Below are positions 52,622-60,658 of a stretch of DNA of 64,000 nt, piece after piece (positions within the stretch are counted from its first letter, which is position 1; every line of letters starts with the position of its first letter). The notes under the pieces were generated by a model that saw only the letters and a list, made by a program, of their open reading frames with translations, did no database searches and had not been told where the DNA came from. A program made the position numbers and the translations under genes. Source of the stretch: Luteococcus peritonei. GTDB taxonomy: Bacteria > Actinomycetota > Actinomycetes > Propionibacteriales > Propionibacteriaceae. Location of the stretch: the NCBI RefSeq assembly GCF_039526385.1, contig NZ_BAAAIX010000015.1, positions 43,406-107,405 of the forward strand. Reading direction: 5' to 3'.

Positions 52622-54382
52622 ATGCGAAACCCATTCAAGACGAAGACAACCCCCGCAACCCCCGTATTCGACCGCACCAATGAGGAGTGGCAGTTGCATG
52701 TCACCAACCTGTTGCGAGACCTCATGCGCGCCAACTTCGTCGGTGACTCTGCCCTCTCTCGTGAGCTGACCGACACCCTCGCTCGACTCGGCGTGGACGA
52801 GGGTGAGGTCTGGACACTGGCCGAGGAGCTGTGCCCCGATACAGTCCCGCACTCGGTGGATGGCGACCCCAGCACGGCCTCCGGTGCCGCCGCAGTCCGT
52901 CAGCAGTACGGAGCATGTACCGTCGTGCAGACCGGAGCTGAGGTGTGGGTGGCCTTCCAGCGCGATGGCGAGCCTGAGATGAGGCCGTTTGCACAGACCC
53001 GTCGTCTCACCAGCGATGTCCGGCCTGCCGATGACCGCCGCTATGCCGCGACCATGATGATGACCGAGCGGATGAATCTCGTCCGTTTCGATGCCAGTCG
53101 CCGTGCCGCCGTCCTTGCCCGCCTCGACCCATTCACTGCCAGCGTGCGTGACCGAGCAGCGGCGATGCTGTCGTGCTCACCATGGGACATCGAGCTGTCC
53201 ATCGAATGGAGCGAGCAGTCCGACGGTAGCTGGGCCCCCACCGTGGTGCGAGTTGTCCGCATGCCCGCTGTGCTGGACGAGGAGAAGCGCAGGAGTACAT
53301 GGCAGGAGGTCATCACGCAGCTTCTCCCGGCCCCCGCCAATACGAACTGGTGGCTGGAGATGGACTCGATGCACAGCTGTCTGACTGCCCGTCGTGCTGA
53401 GGACCCGCTCGGCCAAATCCTGCCGTACCTGTGGGAGAGTGCACCCACGGTGACCAGCATCCCCTTCGGGCTGGACTACCAGTCACGCCTTGTCAACCTC
53501 GGTCTCCTCGAAAGCAACATCCTCATGGGTGGCCAGCCCGGTAGTGGCAAGAGTGGTGGCGCAACGTCCTACCTCTGTGGAGTTTCCCGCATCACCAGTG
53601 TGCCCATCGCCATGATTGGACTCGACCCAAAACGCGTCGAACTGGCCCCGTGGAAGGCCCGCTTCTCCCGCATCGCCACCACGCCTGACGATGCCACCGA
53701 GGTTCTCAGGGCCGTCATGCAGGAGGTTGACCGGCGCTATGAGTACCTGCAAGAGGTGGGCAAGAAAAAGTTCGGGCCCACGGACTTCACAACCGCCATG
53801 CCGCTCATCCTGCTGCACGTGGACGAGCTGGCCGACCTCGTGAGTGTGGGGGCCACCAAGGAGGAGAAGGCGTCGGAGCAGGAAAGGGCCACCCTCATGC
53901 GCCGCATCGTTGCCCTTGGACGCGCATCGGGAGTCTGCTGCGTCTTTGCCACCCAGAAGCCCAGCTCGGATGTCATCCCCACCTCCCTGCGTGACTTGAT
54001 TCAGCTCCGCGTTGGGTTCGCTACGGCCACACCCGAGATGACCGACACCGTTCTGGGTAGTGGCATGAGTAGGAATGGCGGACTGTGCCATGAAATCCCG
54101 TCGTCGCGCTCGATGAAGGGCGTCGGGTACGTCGTGGACGAGAGTTCCCGCTACCCCCGACGGATGAAGTCCTTCTGGGTGCCCGACGAGGATGTTCCGG
54201 CCATCGTGGACAGCGTCGCCCATCTCCGCATCGAACTGCCGTGGATGCCCGCCCCAGCAGCGAAGGGCGGCGTCAGGGTAGTGGACGACTACGACCCATT
54301 CGCCAGTGCCGGTTTCGACACTCCCGTGGTGGACGACGGCTTCACTCTGGACGACAGCGAATCGAACCCATTTGGTGTCTGA
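52622..54382 (+). CDS. FtsK/SpoIIIE-type DNA translocase (Tra-like)
   Basis: A 586-residue P-loop ATPase of the FtsK/SpoIIIE/TraB group. Walker A is GGQPGSGKSGGA (about residue 303), Walker B LLHVDELADL (about 396), and the following ATQKPSSDVIPTSLRD (about 442) and TDTVLGSGMSRNGG are typical. Such proteins pump double-stranded DNA between cells in actinomycete elements. No clear membrane span is seen in it, so the separate membrane protein at 51790 may anchor it. The short gap 52591-52621 has TTATCTACAACGAAAGC but not the repeated module. Confidence 0.87.
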   Translation: MRNPFKTKTTPATPVFDRTNEEWQLHVTNLLRDLMRANFVGDSALSRELTDTLARLGVDEGEVWTLAEELCPDTVPHSVDGDPSTASGAAAVRQQYGACTVVQTGAEVWVAFQRDGEPEMRPFAQTRRLTSDVRPADDRRYAATMMMTERMNLVRFDASRRAAVLARLDPFTASVRDRAAAMLSCSPWDIELSIEWSEQSDGSWAPTVVRVVRMPAVLDEEKRRSTWQEVITQLLPAPANTNWWLEMDSMHSCLTARRAEDPLGQILPYLWESAPTVTSIPFGLDYQSRLVNLGLLESNILMGGQPGSGKSGGATSYLCGVSRITSVPIAMIGLDPKRVELAPWKARFSRIATTPDDATEVLRAVMQEVDRRYEYLQEVGKKKFGPTDFTTAMPLILLHVDELADLVSVGATKEEKASEQERATLMRRIVALGRASGVCCVFATQKPSSDVIPTSLRDLIQLRVGFATATPEMTDTVLGSGMSRNGGLCHEIPSSRSMKGVGYVVDESSRYPRRMKSFWVPDEDVPAIVDSVAHLRIELPWMPAPAAKGGVRVVDDYDPFASAGFDTPVVDDGFTLDDSESNPFGV

Positions 54383-54393
54383 CAAGGAGAGAT

Positions 54394-54426
54394 GCCCCCG
54401 ATGGAGAAGTTGTCTCCATCGGGGGC
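54394..54426 (+). terminator. Terminator of the FtsK-type gene
   Basis: Perfect 14-bp stem (54394-54407 with 54413-54426), 5-nt loop, followed by TTCTTCGTTT. Confidence 0.82.
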
Positions 54427-54433
54427 TTCTTCG

Positions 54434-54513
54434 TTTCCGCTTCTGCCTCGGTCGGGGTCAGACAGAGGTGAAGGGCCGCAAGAAGCTGCCCCACACCAGA
54501 AAGAAATCCCATC
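54434..54513 (+). promoter_or_regulatory. Repeated upstream module, copy 4
   Basis: TTTCCG at 54434 and GGGTCA at 54455 (21 nt apart), then GTGAAGGGC ... CCCCACACC and ATG 54514. The second box is less complete than in the other copies. Confidence 0.6.
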
Positions 54514-55302
54514 ATGACCATTTCAAAGCGCATCGCAGCTGGCCTTACCGCTGCTGCTCTCGCATCCACCGGCCTCGCTCTCGGGCTTGCGCCTTCCGCA
54601 CACGCACAGGAGGGTGGCGGCGTTCCCTGTTACGTCAACGCCTCCATCATCAAGACCGACGCTGCCAAGACCCCGCTCGTCGGGGCCACGGTCACCTTCA
54701 CCGGCTCTGCGTCGAGCCGCTTCGCACAGGGACTGACCGAGACCCAGCTGCAATCCATGCGCACCGCCGTCAACGCGGTGGCCATGTGGGACAACGGCGC
54801 GGGTGCTGCCTCCGGGGTGGCCGAGCCCACTGCCGACGAGGTAGCGCTGGCTGAGCAGTTCAAGGGCCTGCCCACGTCGCTCACCCTGACCAGCGGAAGT
54901 GACGGCTCCTTCTCGGCCTTCTCCATGGTCGACTCCGAGGCCATGTACAACTCGGGCGAGTGCACTCCGGCTCTGATGACTGTCAAGGCCGCTGAGGTCG
55001 AGGCTCCGCAGGGCTACGTACTCGACGAGACAGTGAAGACCTTCGCGCCGACCATGGGCGAGTTCACCATCGAGAAGGCCGTCTCGGGCAGCATCGTCAA
55101 CGAGAAGGCACCTGAGCCGACACCGAGCAAGCCCGTCGAGACACCGAAGCCCACCCCGACCCCGAGTAAGCAGGTCGAGACACCTGCTCCGACACCTACC
55201 GTGAGCGTGAGCGAGCCCGTCGAGACACCGAAGCCCACCCCGACCGTGAGCAAGCCGGTCGAGCAGAAGCGCCCAACCGAGCTGCCTGCTACTGGCGTCT
55301 GA
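54514..55302 (+). CDS. Secreted SpaA/Cna-B-like surface protein ending at LPATG
   Basis: A 262-residue exported protein. Residues 1-31 are a signal peptide (cleavage near AHA-QE). The middle has a pilin/Cna-B-like fold (PLVGATVTFTG ... GSFSAFSMVD ... APQGYVLDE). Then come Pro/Thr repeats of the form KPVETPKPTPT (residues 205-250) and the C-terminus TELPATGV. The LPATG is a sortase signal, but the usual membrane segment and basic tail are missing: the stop comes one residue later. It may be released, or it may be a truncated wall-anchored adhesin. Confidence 0.75.
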   Translation: MTISKRIAAGLTAAALASTGLALGLAPSAHAQEGGGVPCYVNASIIKTDAAKTPLVGATVTFTGSASSRFAQGLTETQLQSMRTAVNAVAMWDNGAGAASGVAEPTADEVALAEQFKGLPTSLTLTSGSDGSFSAFSMVDSEAMYNSGECTPALMTVKAAEVEAPQGYVLDETVKTFAPTMGEFTIEKAVSGSIVNEKAPEPTPSKPVETPKPTPTPSKQVETPAPTPTVSVSEPVETPKPTPTVSKPVEQKRPTELPATGV

Positions 55303-55364
55303 CCGAGACTTCCCGGCGCACCCTCATCCTTTGGGGCTCCGTGCAAAGAGCGCGTCGGAAACAG

Positions 55365-55405
55365 CAAGACCCCGCAGTGGCCTCCTTCTCCACTGCGGGG
55401 TCTTG
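55365..55405. terminator. Bidirectional terminator
   Basis: Perfect 16-bp stem (55365-55380 with 55390-55405), 9-nt loop, between the ends of the surface protein and lipoprotein genes. Confidence 0.82.
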
Positions 55406-55416
55406 TGCGTCCTTCT

Positions 55417-56175
55417 TCAGCAGACGCGCTTCACCGGGGATGTCTTGTCCCACGCACACGCCTCATCCTTGACTTGGTCGCCCCATGCAATCCGGGTTTC
55501 CTCGGGCATGGACAGGTTCGGGTTCTTGCCTCGGACCGCGACCTTCGCAGCCCTCATCTCGTCATTGAACTCGTCGACGGTGAACTTGTCTCCGGAGGGC
55601 GTCGTGAACTCTGCATAGCCCTTGCCGTCGAAGTCGGAGACAGCCTTGGTCGCCGTCGTCCCCTCGGTCGCATAGCTGAAGGCGTCCACCAGCGAATCCT
55701 TGATGGCCTGCTCCTCATCGGCGGTCATCGTCGCCGTCTTGCCCTTCACATCCGTCTTGACGAACTTCTTGCTGTCGTTGGTGTACACGTACGCGGCGGG
55801 CTCGTTGCTGAAGGTCACCTCGGTCTGTCGCGCTGCCATGCCCTTGTCGGTGTAAAGGAACTGGTTCGACGCCTTCTTGCCTCCAAAACGGGTCATCATC
55901 GAGGAGTACGAGATGCCCTTGTTCGCCTTGATGATGTCGGCCACCAGTTCTGGGCTCAGCTCACCTACTGGCGCAGCATCGAACCGCTCGCGCAGGCTGC
56001 CCTCGCTGCTGCCCGTGTCCGGTACCGCAGTGGTTGCCACTGTGCTGCTGCTGCTGCTGGACTGCGTCGAGGTCGAGGAGGCCGGGTCTGCCGTCTTCTC
56101 ATCACCGCCGCCGCAGCCCGTGGTCATCAATGCAGCGGCGACCAGCAGCCCTGCCATCGTCTTACGCCTGTTCAT
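55417..56175 (-). CDS. Lipoprotein of unknown function
   Basis: A 252-residue lipoprotein. MNRRKTMAGLLVAAALMTTG-C carries the lipobox MTTGC, followed by GGG and a Ser/Thr linker, then a soluble domain (residues 60-252) with a LolA/LppX-like look (QTEVTFSNEPAAYVYTND ... FVKTDVKGKTATMT). The last residue is Cys. ATG 56175 is preferred, overlapping the preceding gene by 14 bp. Possible surface or exclusion function; not proven. Confidence 0.7.
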   Translation of the reverse strand: MNRRKTMAGLLVAAALMTTGCGGGDEKTADPASSTSTQSSSSSSTVATTAVPDTGSSEGSLRERFDAAPVGELSPELVADIIKANKGISYSSMMTRFGGKKASNQFLYTDKGMAARQTEVTFSNEPAAYVYTNDSKKFVKTDVKGKTATMTADEEQAIKDSLVDAFSYATEGTTATKAVSDFDGKGYAEFTTPSGDKFTVDEFNDEMRAAKVAVRGKNPNLSMPEETRIAWGDQVKDEACAWDKTSPVKRVC

Positions 56176-56392
56176 CCGTCGTGTCTCCATTCGCCTGTGG
56201 GTCGCGGACGAGCACATACCATCGCCCGCCGATGCGCTTGAACCCCTGCTCCTCTGGATGCTGAGCCCTGTACGCCCTGTTTCTGAGAGCTGCCGTTGAT
56301 GGAGCACCCATGAGCCCGGCTGCCTCGGCTAGCGGGACATATCGCTCACCCGCCCCCAGCTCCACCGCTACTGGCCGTCCATGCTCATCCAC
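56162..56392 (-). CDS. Small excisionase/MerR-like DNA-binding protein
   Basis: A 76-residue protein: ERYVPLAEAAGLMGAPSTAA, then LRNRAYRAQHPEEQGFKRIG and GRWYVLVRD. This looks like a short winged HTH of the excisionase/MerR type with the final GRWYV strand. It could be the element's excision factor or a local regulator. Overlaps the lipoprotein gene. Confidence 0.6.
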   Translation of the reverse strand: MDEHGRPVAVELGAGERYVPLAEAAGLMGAPSTAALRNRAYRAQHPEEQGFKRIGGRWYVLVRDPQANGDTTDEQA

Positions 56393-56652
56393 TGGCTACT
56401 CCCTCTTCGCTAGGCCCATTCAAGCGGTCTACCCCGGCCTGCGTCACAACGTCACAAAAGCGCGCGTCGTGAGCCGGAAACGCACGAAACGTCACAGAAC
56501 AGCACGCTCAGAGATGCACAATGTCGGGATTCGCACAGGGAGAAGCGAGCGGTTGGGGAGGTTTCGGACGACCCCGTCTTCCAGCAGGTCCTTCATGCTG
56601 TCGCTGTACCGACAGTGGAGGACCTCATCTCCAATCTGCCCTCCTGATACCT

Positions 56653-56678
56653 GTCCCGCATACGACCGTTTGCGGGAC
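56653..56678. promoter_or_regulatory. Inverted repeat before the resolvase gene (possible res subsite/operator)
   Basis: GTCCCGCA (56653-56660) and TGCGGGAC (56671-56678) with 10 bp between. More GTCCC/GGGAC half copies follow (56697-56703, 56714-56720, 56726-56733, 56768-56774). Small serine recombinases usually bind inverted pairs next to their genes. 56393-56652 has no recognisable gene. Confidence 0.5.
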
Positions 56679-56682
56679 GGAG

Positions 56683-57351
56683 ATGCTGACATTGTGGTCC
56701 CGCATGAGCAGCCGTCCCGAAAGTCGTCCCACAACCCCGAGCGTTCAGGAACCAGCTGAAGACGTTTCTGGGACGACGCGCGGCTCGGTCGTGGTCTACC
56801 TCCGCGTCAGCACCAGCCGAGACCAGTCGACCGATGCCCAGCGTCATGCCATCGAGAGCGTGGGATGGAAGGCCGACAGGGTGTTCGTGGATGAGGGCAT
56901 CACCGGTCGCAGGATTGACCGGCCCGGATTGCAGGCCATGTTGAGCTGGGTCAGGGATGGTGACACGGTCGTCGTCTACTCACTCAGCCGAATCAGCCGC
57001 AGCACGAAAGACCTGCTTACGTTGCTCGACGGCCTCGACAGCATGGGAGTGCACCTCGTCTCCGTGAGCGAGAGCATCAACACATCGACCCCATCTGGAC
57101 GCCTGCTCATCACAGTGCTCAGTGCAATCTCCCAGTTCGAGGTTGACACTCTGCGCGACAGAACCCTCTCCGGACTGGAGGCCGCGCGTGCACAGGGGCG
57201 GGTCGGTGGAAGGCCACGTGCACTCGATGGCGAACAGCTCGTCGTGGCACGTGGATTGCGGGCATCCGGATGGAGTTACGGACGCATCGCAGGTCATCTG
57301 TCTGTCGGAAAATCCACCGTCCACAGGGCCCTGACCGAGGAGGAGCGATGA
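56683..57351 (+). CDS. Small serine recombinase (resolvase/invertase)
   Basis: A 222-residue serine recombinase. The catalytic domain starts with VVVYLRVSTSRDQSTDAQ, in which the Ser after RV is the nucleophile, followed by FVDEGITGRRIDRPGLQAML, VYSLSRISRS and SESINTSTPSGRLLI. The C-terminal HTH is RASGWSYGRIAGHLSVGKST. It probably resolves multimers or inverts DNA at the repeats upstream. Start uncertain: 56683 has GGAG touching the ATG, 56704 is shorter by 7 residues. Confidence 0.85.
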   Translation: MLTLWSRMSSRPESRPTTPSVQEPAEDVSGTTRGSVVVYLRVSTSRDQSTDAQRHAIESVGWKADRVFVDEGITGRRIDRPGLQAMLSWVRDGDTVVVYSLSRISRSTKDLLTLLDGLDSMGVHLVSVSESINTSTPSGRLLITVLSAISQFEVDTLRDRTLSGLEAARAQGRVGGRPRALDGEQLVVARGLRASGWSYGRIAGHLSVGKSTVHRALTEEER

Positions 57352-57527
57352 TTGCCGTCATGCCCGCACCATTCGAGGATGCAGAGAAGCCCCGGTTTGT
57401 CTGGATTGAGGCCGCGTATGTCAGCCCAGAATCGAGCACCTTGTGGCAATTCTTCGAGACGCTCGACCGGGCAGCCGAGGAGCTGGATTCCCGCCCCGAA
57501 CAATTCGTGCATGCCGACAATGTATAA
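57348..57527 (+). CDS. Small protein coupled to the resolvase gene
   Basis: A 59-residue protein starting inside the resolvase stop (ATGA) with AGGAGGAGCG before it. Sequence MIAVMPAPFEDAEKPRFVWI..., acidic, no membrane span. No family recognised. Confidence 0.62.
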   Translation: MIAVMPAPFEDAEKPRFVWIEAAYVSPESSTLWQFFETLDRAAEELDSRPEQFVHADNV

Positions 57528-57529
57528 CC

Positions 57530-57585
57530 TGAAGACTTTCTGAACCGAATGCATGCCCAACGGTGCATAATGCCTAGTCAGAGGC
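57530..57585 (+). repeat. Second copy of the CTGAAG..TTTCTGAACCG / CCTAGTCAGAGG motif
   Basis: CTGAAGACTTTCTGAACCG (57530-57548) and CCTAGTCAGAGGC (57573-57585), matching 43026-43070 in order and orientation with a longer gap. Confidence 0.55.
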
Positions 57586-57652
57586 GTGTGCGAGTGGTCA
57601 ACTCGCGCTCGACCTTCAATCGACTCATGGACGCGGCTCGTGACACGAGGGG

Positions 57653-58024
57653 CTAGCGCTCGTAGTTGTCAAAGAAGTCCTGCATCAACTGCCGCCAAGC
57701 CTCTGCGGGAATCTCCTCGTCCACGAGGTTCGCAATGAAGCCGAAGTCCACTTCGTCGTCATACTCATTCCGTGAAACCACGGTGCATCCGTCCCAGAAC
57801 AGGCCAAAAGTGTGCTTGCGGTAGTCAGCGTGGGTCAGCTGGTAGAACTCGTCTGCTCGACGGTTGGAGCTGACGAAGGGGAAGCGCGAGGAGTATGGCC
57901 ACGCACGCCACGCTCGTCGGAAGGCCATCTCCACTCGAACCTTGTCACGCGGGATGGAATCGCGTCCGCACATCAAGACACCAAGTGCTGCACCCTCTGA
58001 GAAGGCGTTCTCCAGTCGAGCCAT
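57653..58024 (-). CDS. Hypothetical protein, cargo region
   Basis: A 123-residue soluble protein (MARLENAFSEGAALGVLMCG...), with many aromatic residues (FWDGCTVVSRNEYDDEVDFGF). TACGCT ends 6 nt before the ATG on the minus strand, so a leaderless transcript is likely; GGAG is also present. Divergent from the AlbA_2 gene. No recognised domain. Confidence 0.65.
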   Translation of the reverse strand: MARLENAFSEGAALGVLMCGRDSIPRDKVRVEMAFRRAWRAWPYSSRFPFVSSNRRADEFYQLTHADYRKHTFGLFWDGCTVVSRNEYDDEVDFGFIANLVDEEIPAEAWRQLMQDFFDNYER

Positions 58025-58138
58025 GGCTCCAGCGTAGTCGTGTGACTTTGCTTCAAGTGCGATGAAGACCGCAGCCTTTTCGGTCTACCGCTCGACATAG
58101 TGACTAGGCTCAACTCAACACCGTCGATGGAGGTAGCC

Positions 58139-59335
58139 ATGGTTCAGCAGTACCTTGGTCCCACTCGTGGCGTGGTGAACCTGTCGTCATGGGATGAGGC
58201 AGTGGAGGCCGCTGGAGGTGGGCTACTGGAGGAGAGCCAGTGGTGCGAGCTGAAGGAGATGGCCACCCCACCCGGAGGAGCCAAGAAGGACGCGAATCTG
58301 GAGATGGCGCGCGACCTTGCCTCTCTGAGCGTGGACGGTGGGTTGCTCATCTATGGCGTCCGAGACAAGACGTACGAGGTTGTTGGCTGCGACATCACCG
58401 GACTGCATGACCGAATTGCGCAGGTCGCGGCATCTCGCATCCACCCACCACTGTCACCCAACATTCTCAACGTCCTCCAGCACCCAGAGGACGAGACCTT
58501 GCACGTCTTGGTCGTGCAAGTTCCTCCCTCACCATTGGCTCCGCACATGGTGGACGGCAGTTACTGGGGTAGGTCATCGAACGGCAAGCGGAGACTGGAC
58601 GACGCAGAGGTTCGACGGCTTCTCACTCAGCGCGACCAAGGCGAGGAAGCCTTCCGTACGCGACTGATGGAGATGGAGAGTCGGGACCCACTCATCGACT
58701 TCATTGAGGCACACCCAACCGGCAACGGGCACGTCTACCTCCTTGCCCAACCATGCGCCCCCGTGGTTCGTGGCGACGAGGATGTGGATGTGTCCGACCT
58801 ACGGCGAGGCATCAGGGGCAGCTCTTGGGCCGCGACCATCCAAGATTGTGTCTACCGTGCGCACGACCCCTACGGCCAAGCGTTCATGAATCGGCGTGAG
58901 CCGGTGGACGCCCATCATGAACGGTCACTCTGCTGGTTCTCCATCAAGGATTCCGATTCGAGCATTGAGCTTGTCTCGGGTGGAGGAACAGCGACGTGGG
59001 AGCTTCCCAATGGCGAGAGCGCTGACTACCTGCTCGCTGGCCTCATCTCCACTCTGACGGTGCAGGTGTTGCAGCTTGTCAACCAACGCTCGATGGCATG
59101 GGGGTACACCGGGTTGTGGCGGGTCGGGGTTCGAGTCACGAACACAAGAGGAGCAGTGTTCAACAGTATGGATACCTTTACTCGACTGCCCGCGTTCGCA
59201 GCCGATGATTTCGTGAGCACCAGCGTTATTCAAGGCGTCGAGGGCGAGTCGCTCGTACAAGCCAAGCCGTTCTTGAAGGGGCTCTACCGGGGTCTGGGTA
59301 TCTCCGCCAAGGACGTGGACGCTGTAGCAAATTAG
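58139..59335 (+). CDS. AlbA_2 (Schlafen-like) domain protein
   Basis: A 398-residue protein with the AlbA_2 putative nucleic-acid-binding domain in its first third: ESQWCELKEMATPPGGAKKD, then LEMARDLASLSVDGGLLIYG and VRDKTYEVVGC. The remainder is unclassified and could be the effector part (mixed alpha/beta with a hydrophobic stretch near residue 300). ATG 58139 has GGAGG 5 nt upstream. AlbA_2/Schlafen proteins occur in phage-defence and regulatory loci; defence is inferred from neighbours. Confidence 0.75.
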   Translation: MVQQYLGPTRGVVNLSSWDEAVEAAGGGLLEESQWCELKEMATPPGGAKKDANLEMARDLASLSVDGGLLIYGVRDKTYEVVGCDITGLHDRIAQVAASRIHPPLSPNILNVLQHPEDETLHVLVVQVPPSPLAPHMVDGSYWGRSSNGKRRLDDAEVRRLLTQRDQGEEAFRTRLMEMESRDPLIDFIEAHPTGNGHVYLLAQPCAPVVRGDEDVDVSDLRRGIRGSSWAATIQDCVYRAHDPYGQAFMNRREPVDAHHERSLCWFSIKDSDSSIELVSGGGTATWELPNGESADYLLAGLISTLTVQVLQLVNQRSMAWGYTGLWRVGVRVTNTRGAVFNSMDTFTRLPAFAADDFVSTSVIQGVEGESLVQAKPFLKGLYRGLGISAKDVDAVAN

Positions 59336-59775
59336 GCCTCCCTGACGGCAGGCACCCACTTGCCCCTGACATCCCCGTGGCCGCTGCACGCCATGGGTCG
59401 AATCTTGGTACTTGGTGAGATGCCCTGTGATGCCAGTACCCGCTCGATGGCATCCGGCTGATAGTGGATGGAGATGCTCTCACCCGGTCTCAGCTCGTAG
59501 GGCAAGGCATAGCGTCCGAAGGCGTCAGAGGGTAGAGGGATGTGGTGTTTGTCCGGGAGCACCGTTGTCACGCTGCTGACCATGGTCGATGACCGGCCCT
59601 TGTTGGTGACGGTGATGCTCCTGTACGTCACCGGTTCCTCCAGCCAGACGGGGATGCTCCAGCCGTACTTCACGTGCAGTCGTGCACCCGCCTGCACCCA
59701 TGTGAACGCCTGCCATGTCAGGGAGATGACCGAGAGGATGAGGGCGAGCACGGGAATCGTCATGATGGTCACCAT
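59332..59775 (-). CDS. Membrane-anchored hypothetical protein
   Basis: A 147-residue protein with one N-terminal membrane span (IPVLALILSVISLTWQAF) and an extracellular or cytosolic beta-rich domain (VTYRSITVTNKGRSSTMVSS). It overlaps the end of the AlbA_2 gene by 4 bp (convergent). ATG 59763 is a possible later start. Function unknown. Confidence 0.65.
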   Translation of the reverse strand: MVTIMTIPVLALILSVISLTWQAFTWVQAGARLHVKYGWSIPVWLEEPVTYRSITVTNKGRSSTMVSSVTTVLPDKHHIPLPSDAFGRYALPYELRPGESISIHYQPDAIERVLASQGISPSTKIRPMACSGHGDVRGKWVPAVREA

Positions 59776-59783
59776 AGAACGGA

Positions 59784-59789
59784 TAGCCT
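59784..59789 (+). promoter_or_regulatory. Putative -10 box of the DUF3883 gene
   Basis: TAGCCT ends 6 nt before ATG 59796, no Shine-Dalgarno: leaderless pattern. Confidence 0.45.
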
Positions 59790-59795
59790 CAGTGT

Positions 59796-60623
59796 ATGAG
59801 TGGACCTTGGACGCCTGAAGAGAACGCCATCCTCATCGACCGCTACATGGGCAGGTTGCAAGCACACCTGCGCGGCGAAGAGGTCTCAGTGCAGGACATG
59901 CTGCGTGAGCTGGTGCCAGAGCTTCCAGACCGGGGCTTCAATTCCATCGGACTGAAGGTGGCCAATGTGAGCGCTTACCTGACACAGCTGGGCTCGGCTG
60001 TCCTGCCGGGCTCAGGAATGCTCCCCAACGGCCAGAAGTCGCTCATCCCACTGCTCCAGAAGGCCCTTGCGGATGGGGTTGTGGACAAGGCTCTGGAAGA
60101 GGCTGTCGAGGAGCCAACACCGACACCGCCCTCCGTATGGAAGCGCATCGACCCGCCCAAGTCCGCCGGTGAGCGCATCCCTGCCACTCCCACTGGGCGT
60201 CGAGGTTTCCAGAGGGACTTCGCTCGTGAGGCCAAGCGTCAGCGTGACGTGGGTGCTGCGGGTGAGGAGCTAGTCGTGAGCATCCATCAGAAGGAACTCC
60301 GGGACGCCGGACGACCTGACCTTGCTGAGAAGGTGGAGCGGGTTGGAGGCAAGCGTGACGGTCTCGGCTACGACGTTCACGGCTTCACTCCAGACGGTCA
60401 GGAACTGTTCATCGAGGTCAAGACGACTGTTCTGGATGAGCACACGCCCTTCTATGCCTCTGCCGCCGAGGTCGCCGCCAGTGAAGAGTTCGGGGACACC
60501 TATCGCCTGTATCGAGTGTGCGGGTGGGGCAGCGACACGGTGAGCTACTACGTGTTGAGTGGGCCACTGTCCTCCAACTGCACATTGACGACGACGGCGT
60601 ACTCCTGCTCGCCACTGGGTTAG
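59796..60623 (+). CDS. DUF3883-type nuclease-fold protein
   Basis: A 275-residue protein. The C-terminal part (about residues 165-250) has the DUF3883 layout, KRDGLGYDVHGF ... LFIEVKTT, which carries the D...ExK residues of a PD-(D/E)xK nuclease. The N-terminal 100 residues form a helical domain that may bind DNA (TPEENAILIDRYMGRL). DUF3883 domains are common in restriction and defence genes. Placed between the AlbA_2 locus and the integrase, in the usual cargo position. Confidence 0.75.
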   Translation: MSGPWTPEENAILIDRYMGRLQAHLRGEEVSVQDMLRELVPELPDRGFNSIGLKVANVSAYLTQLGSAVLPGSGMLPNGQKSLIPLLQKALADGVVDKALEEAVEEPTPTPPSVWKRIDPPKSAGERIPATPTGRRGFQRDFAREAKRQRDVGAAGEELVVSIHQKELRDAGRPDLAEKVERVGGKRDGLGYDVHGFTPDGQELFIEVKTTVLDEHTPFYASAAEVAASEEFGDTYRLYRVCGWGSDTVSYYVLSGPLSSNCTLTTTAYSCSPLG

Positions 60624-60658
60624 GCCTGCCTGCGGTCTCCTGCTTGTAGGCTCGCTCC

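Noticed and set aside
55405..56241. A plus-strand open frame opposite the lipoprotein gene
   Set aside because: The minus strand carries a clear lipobox and coupled start; the plus frame is a shadow.
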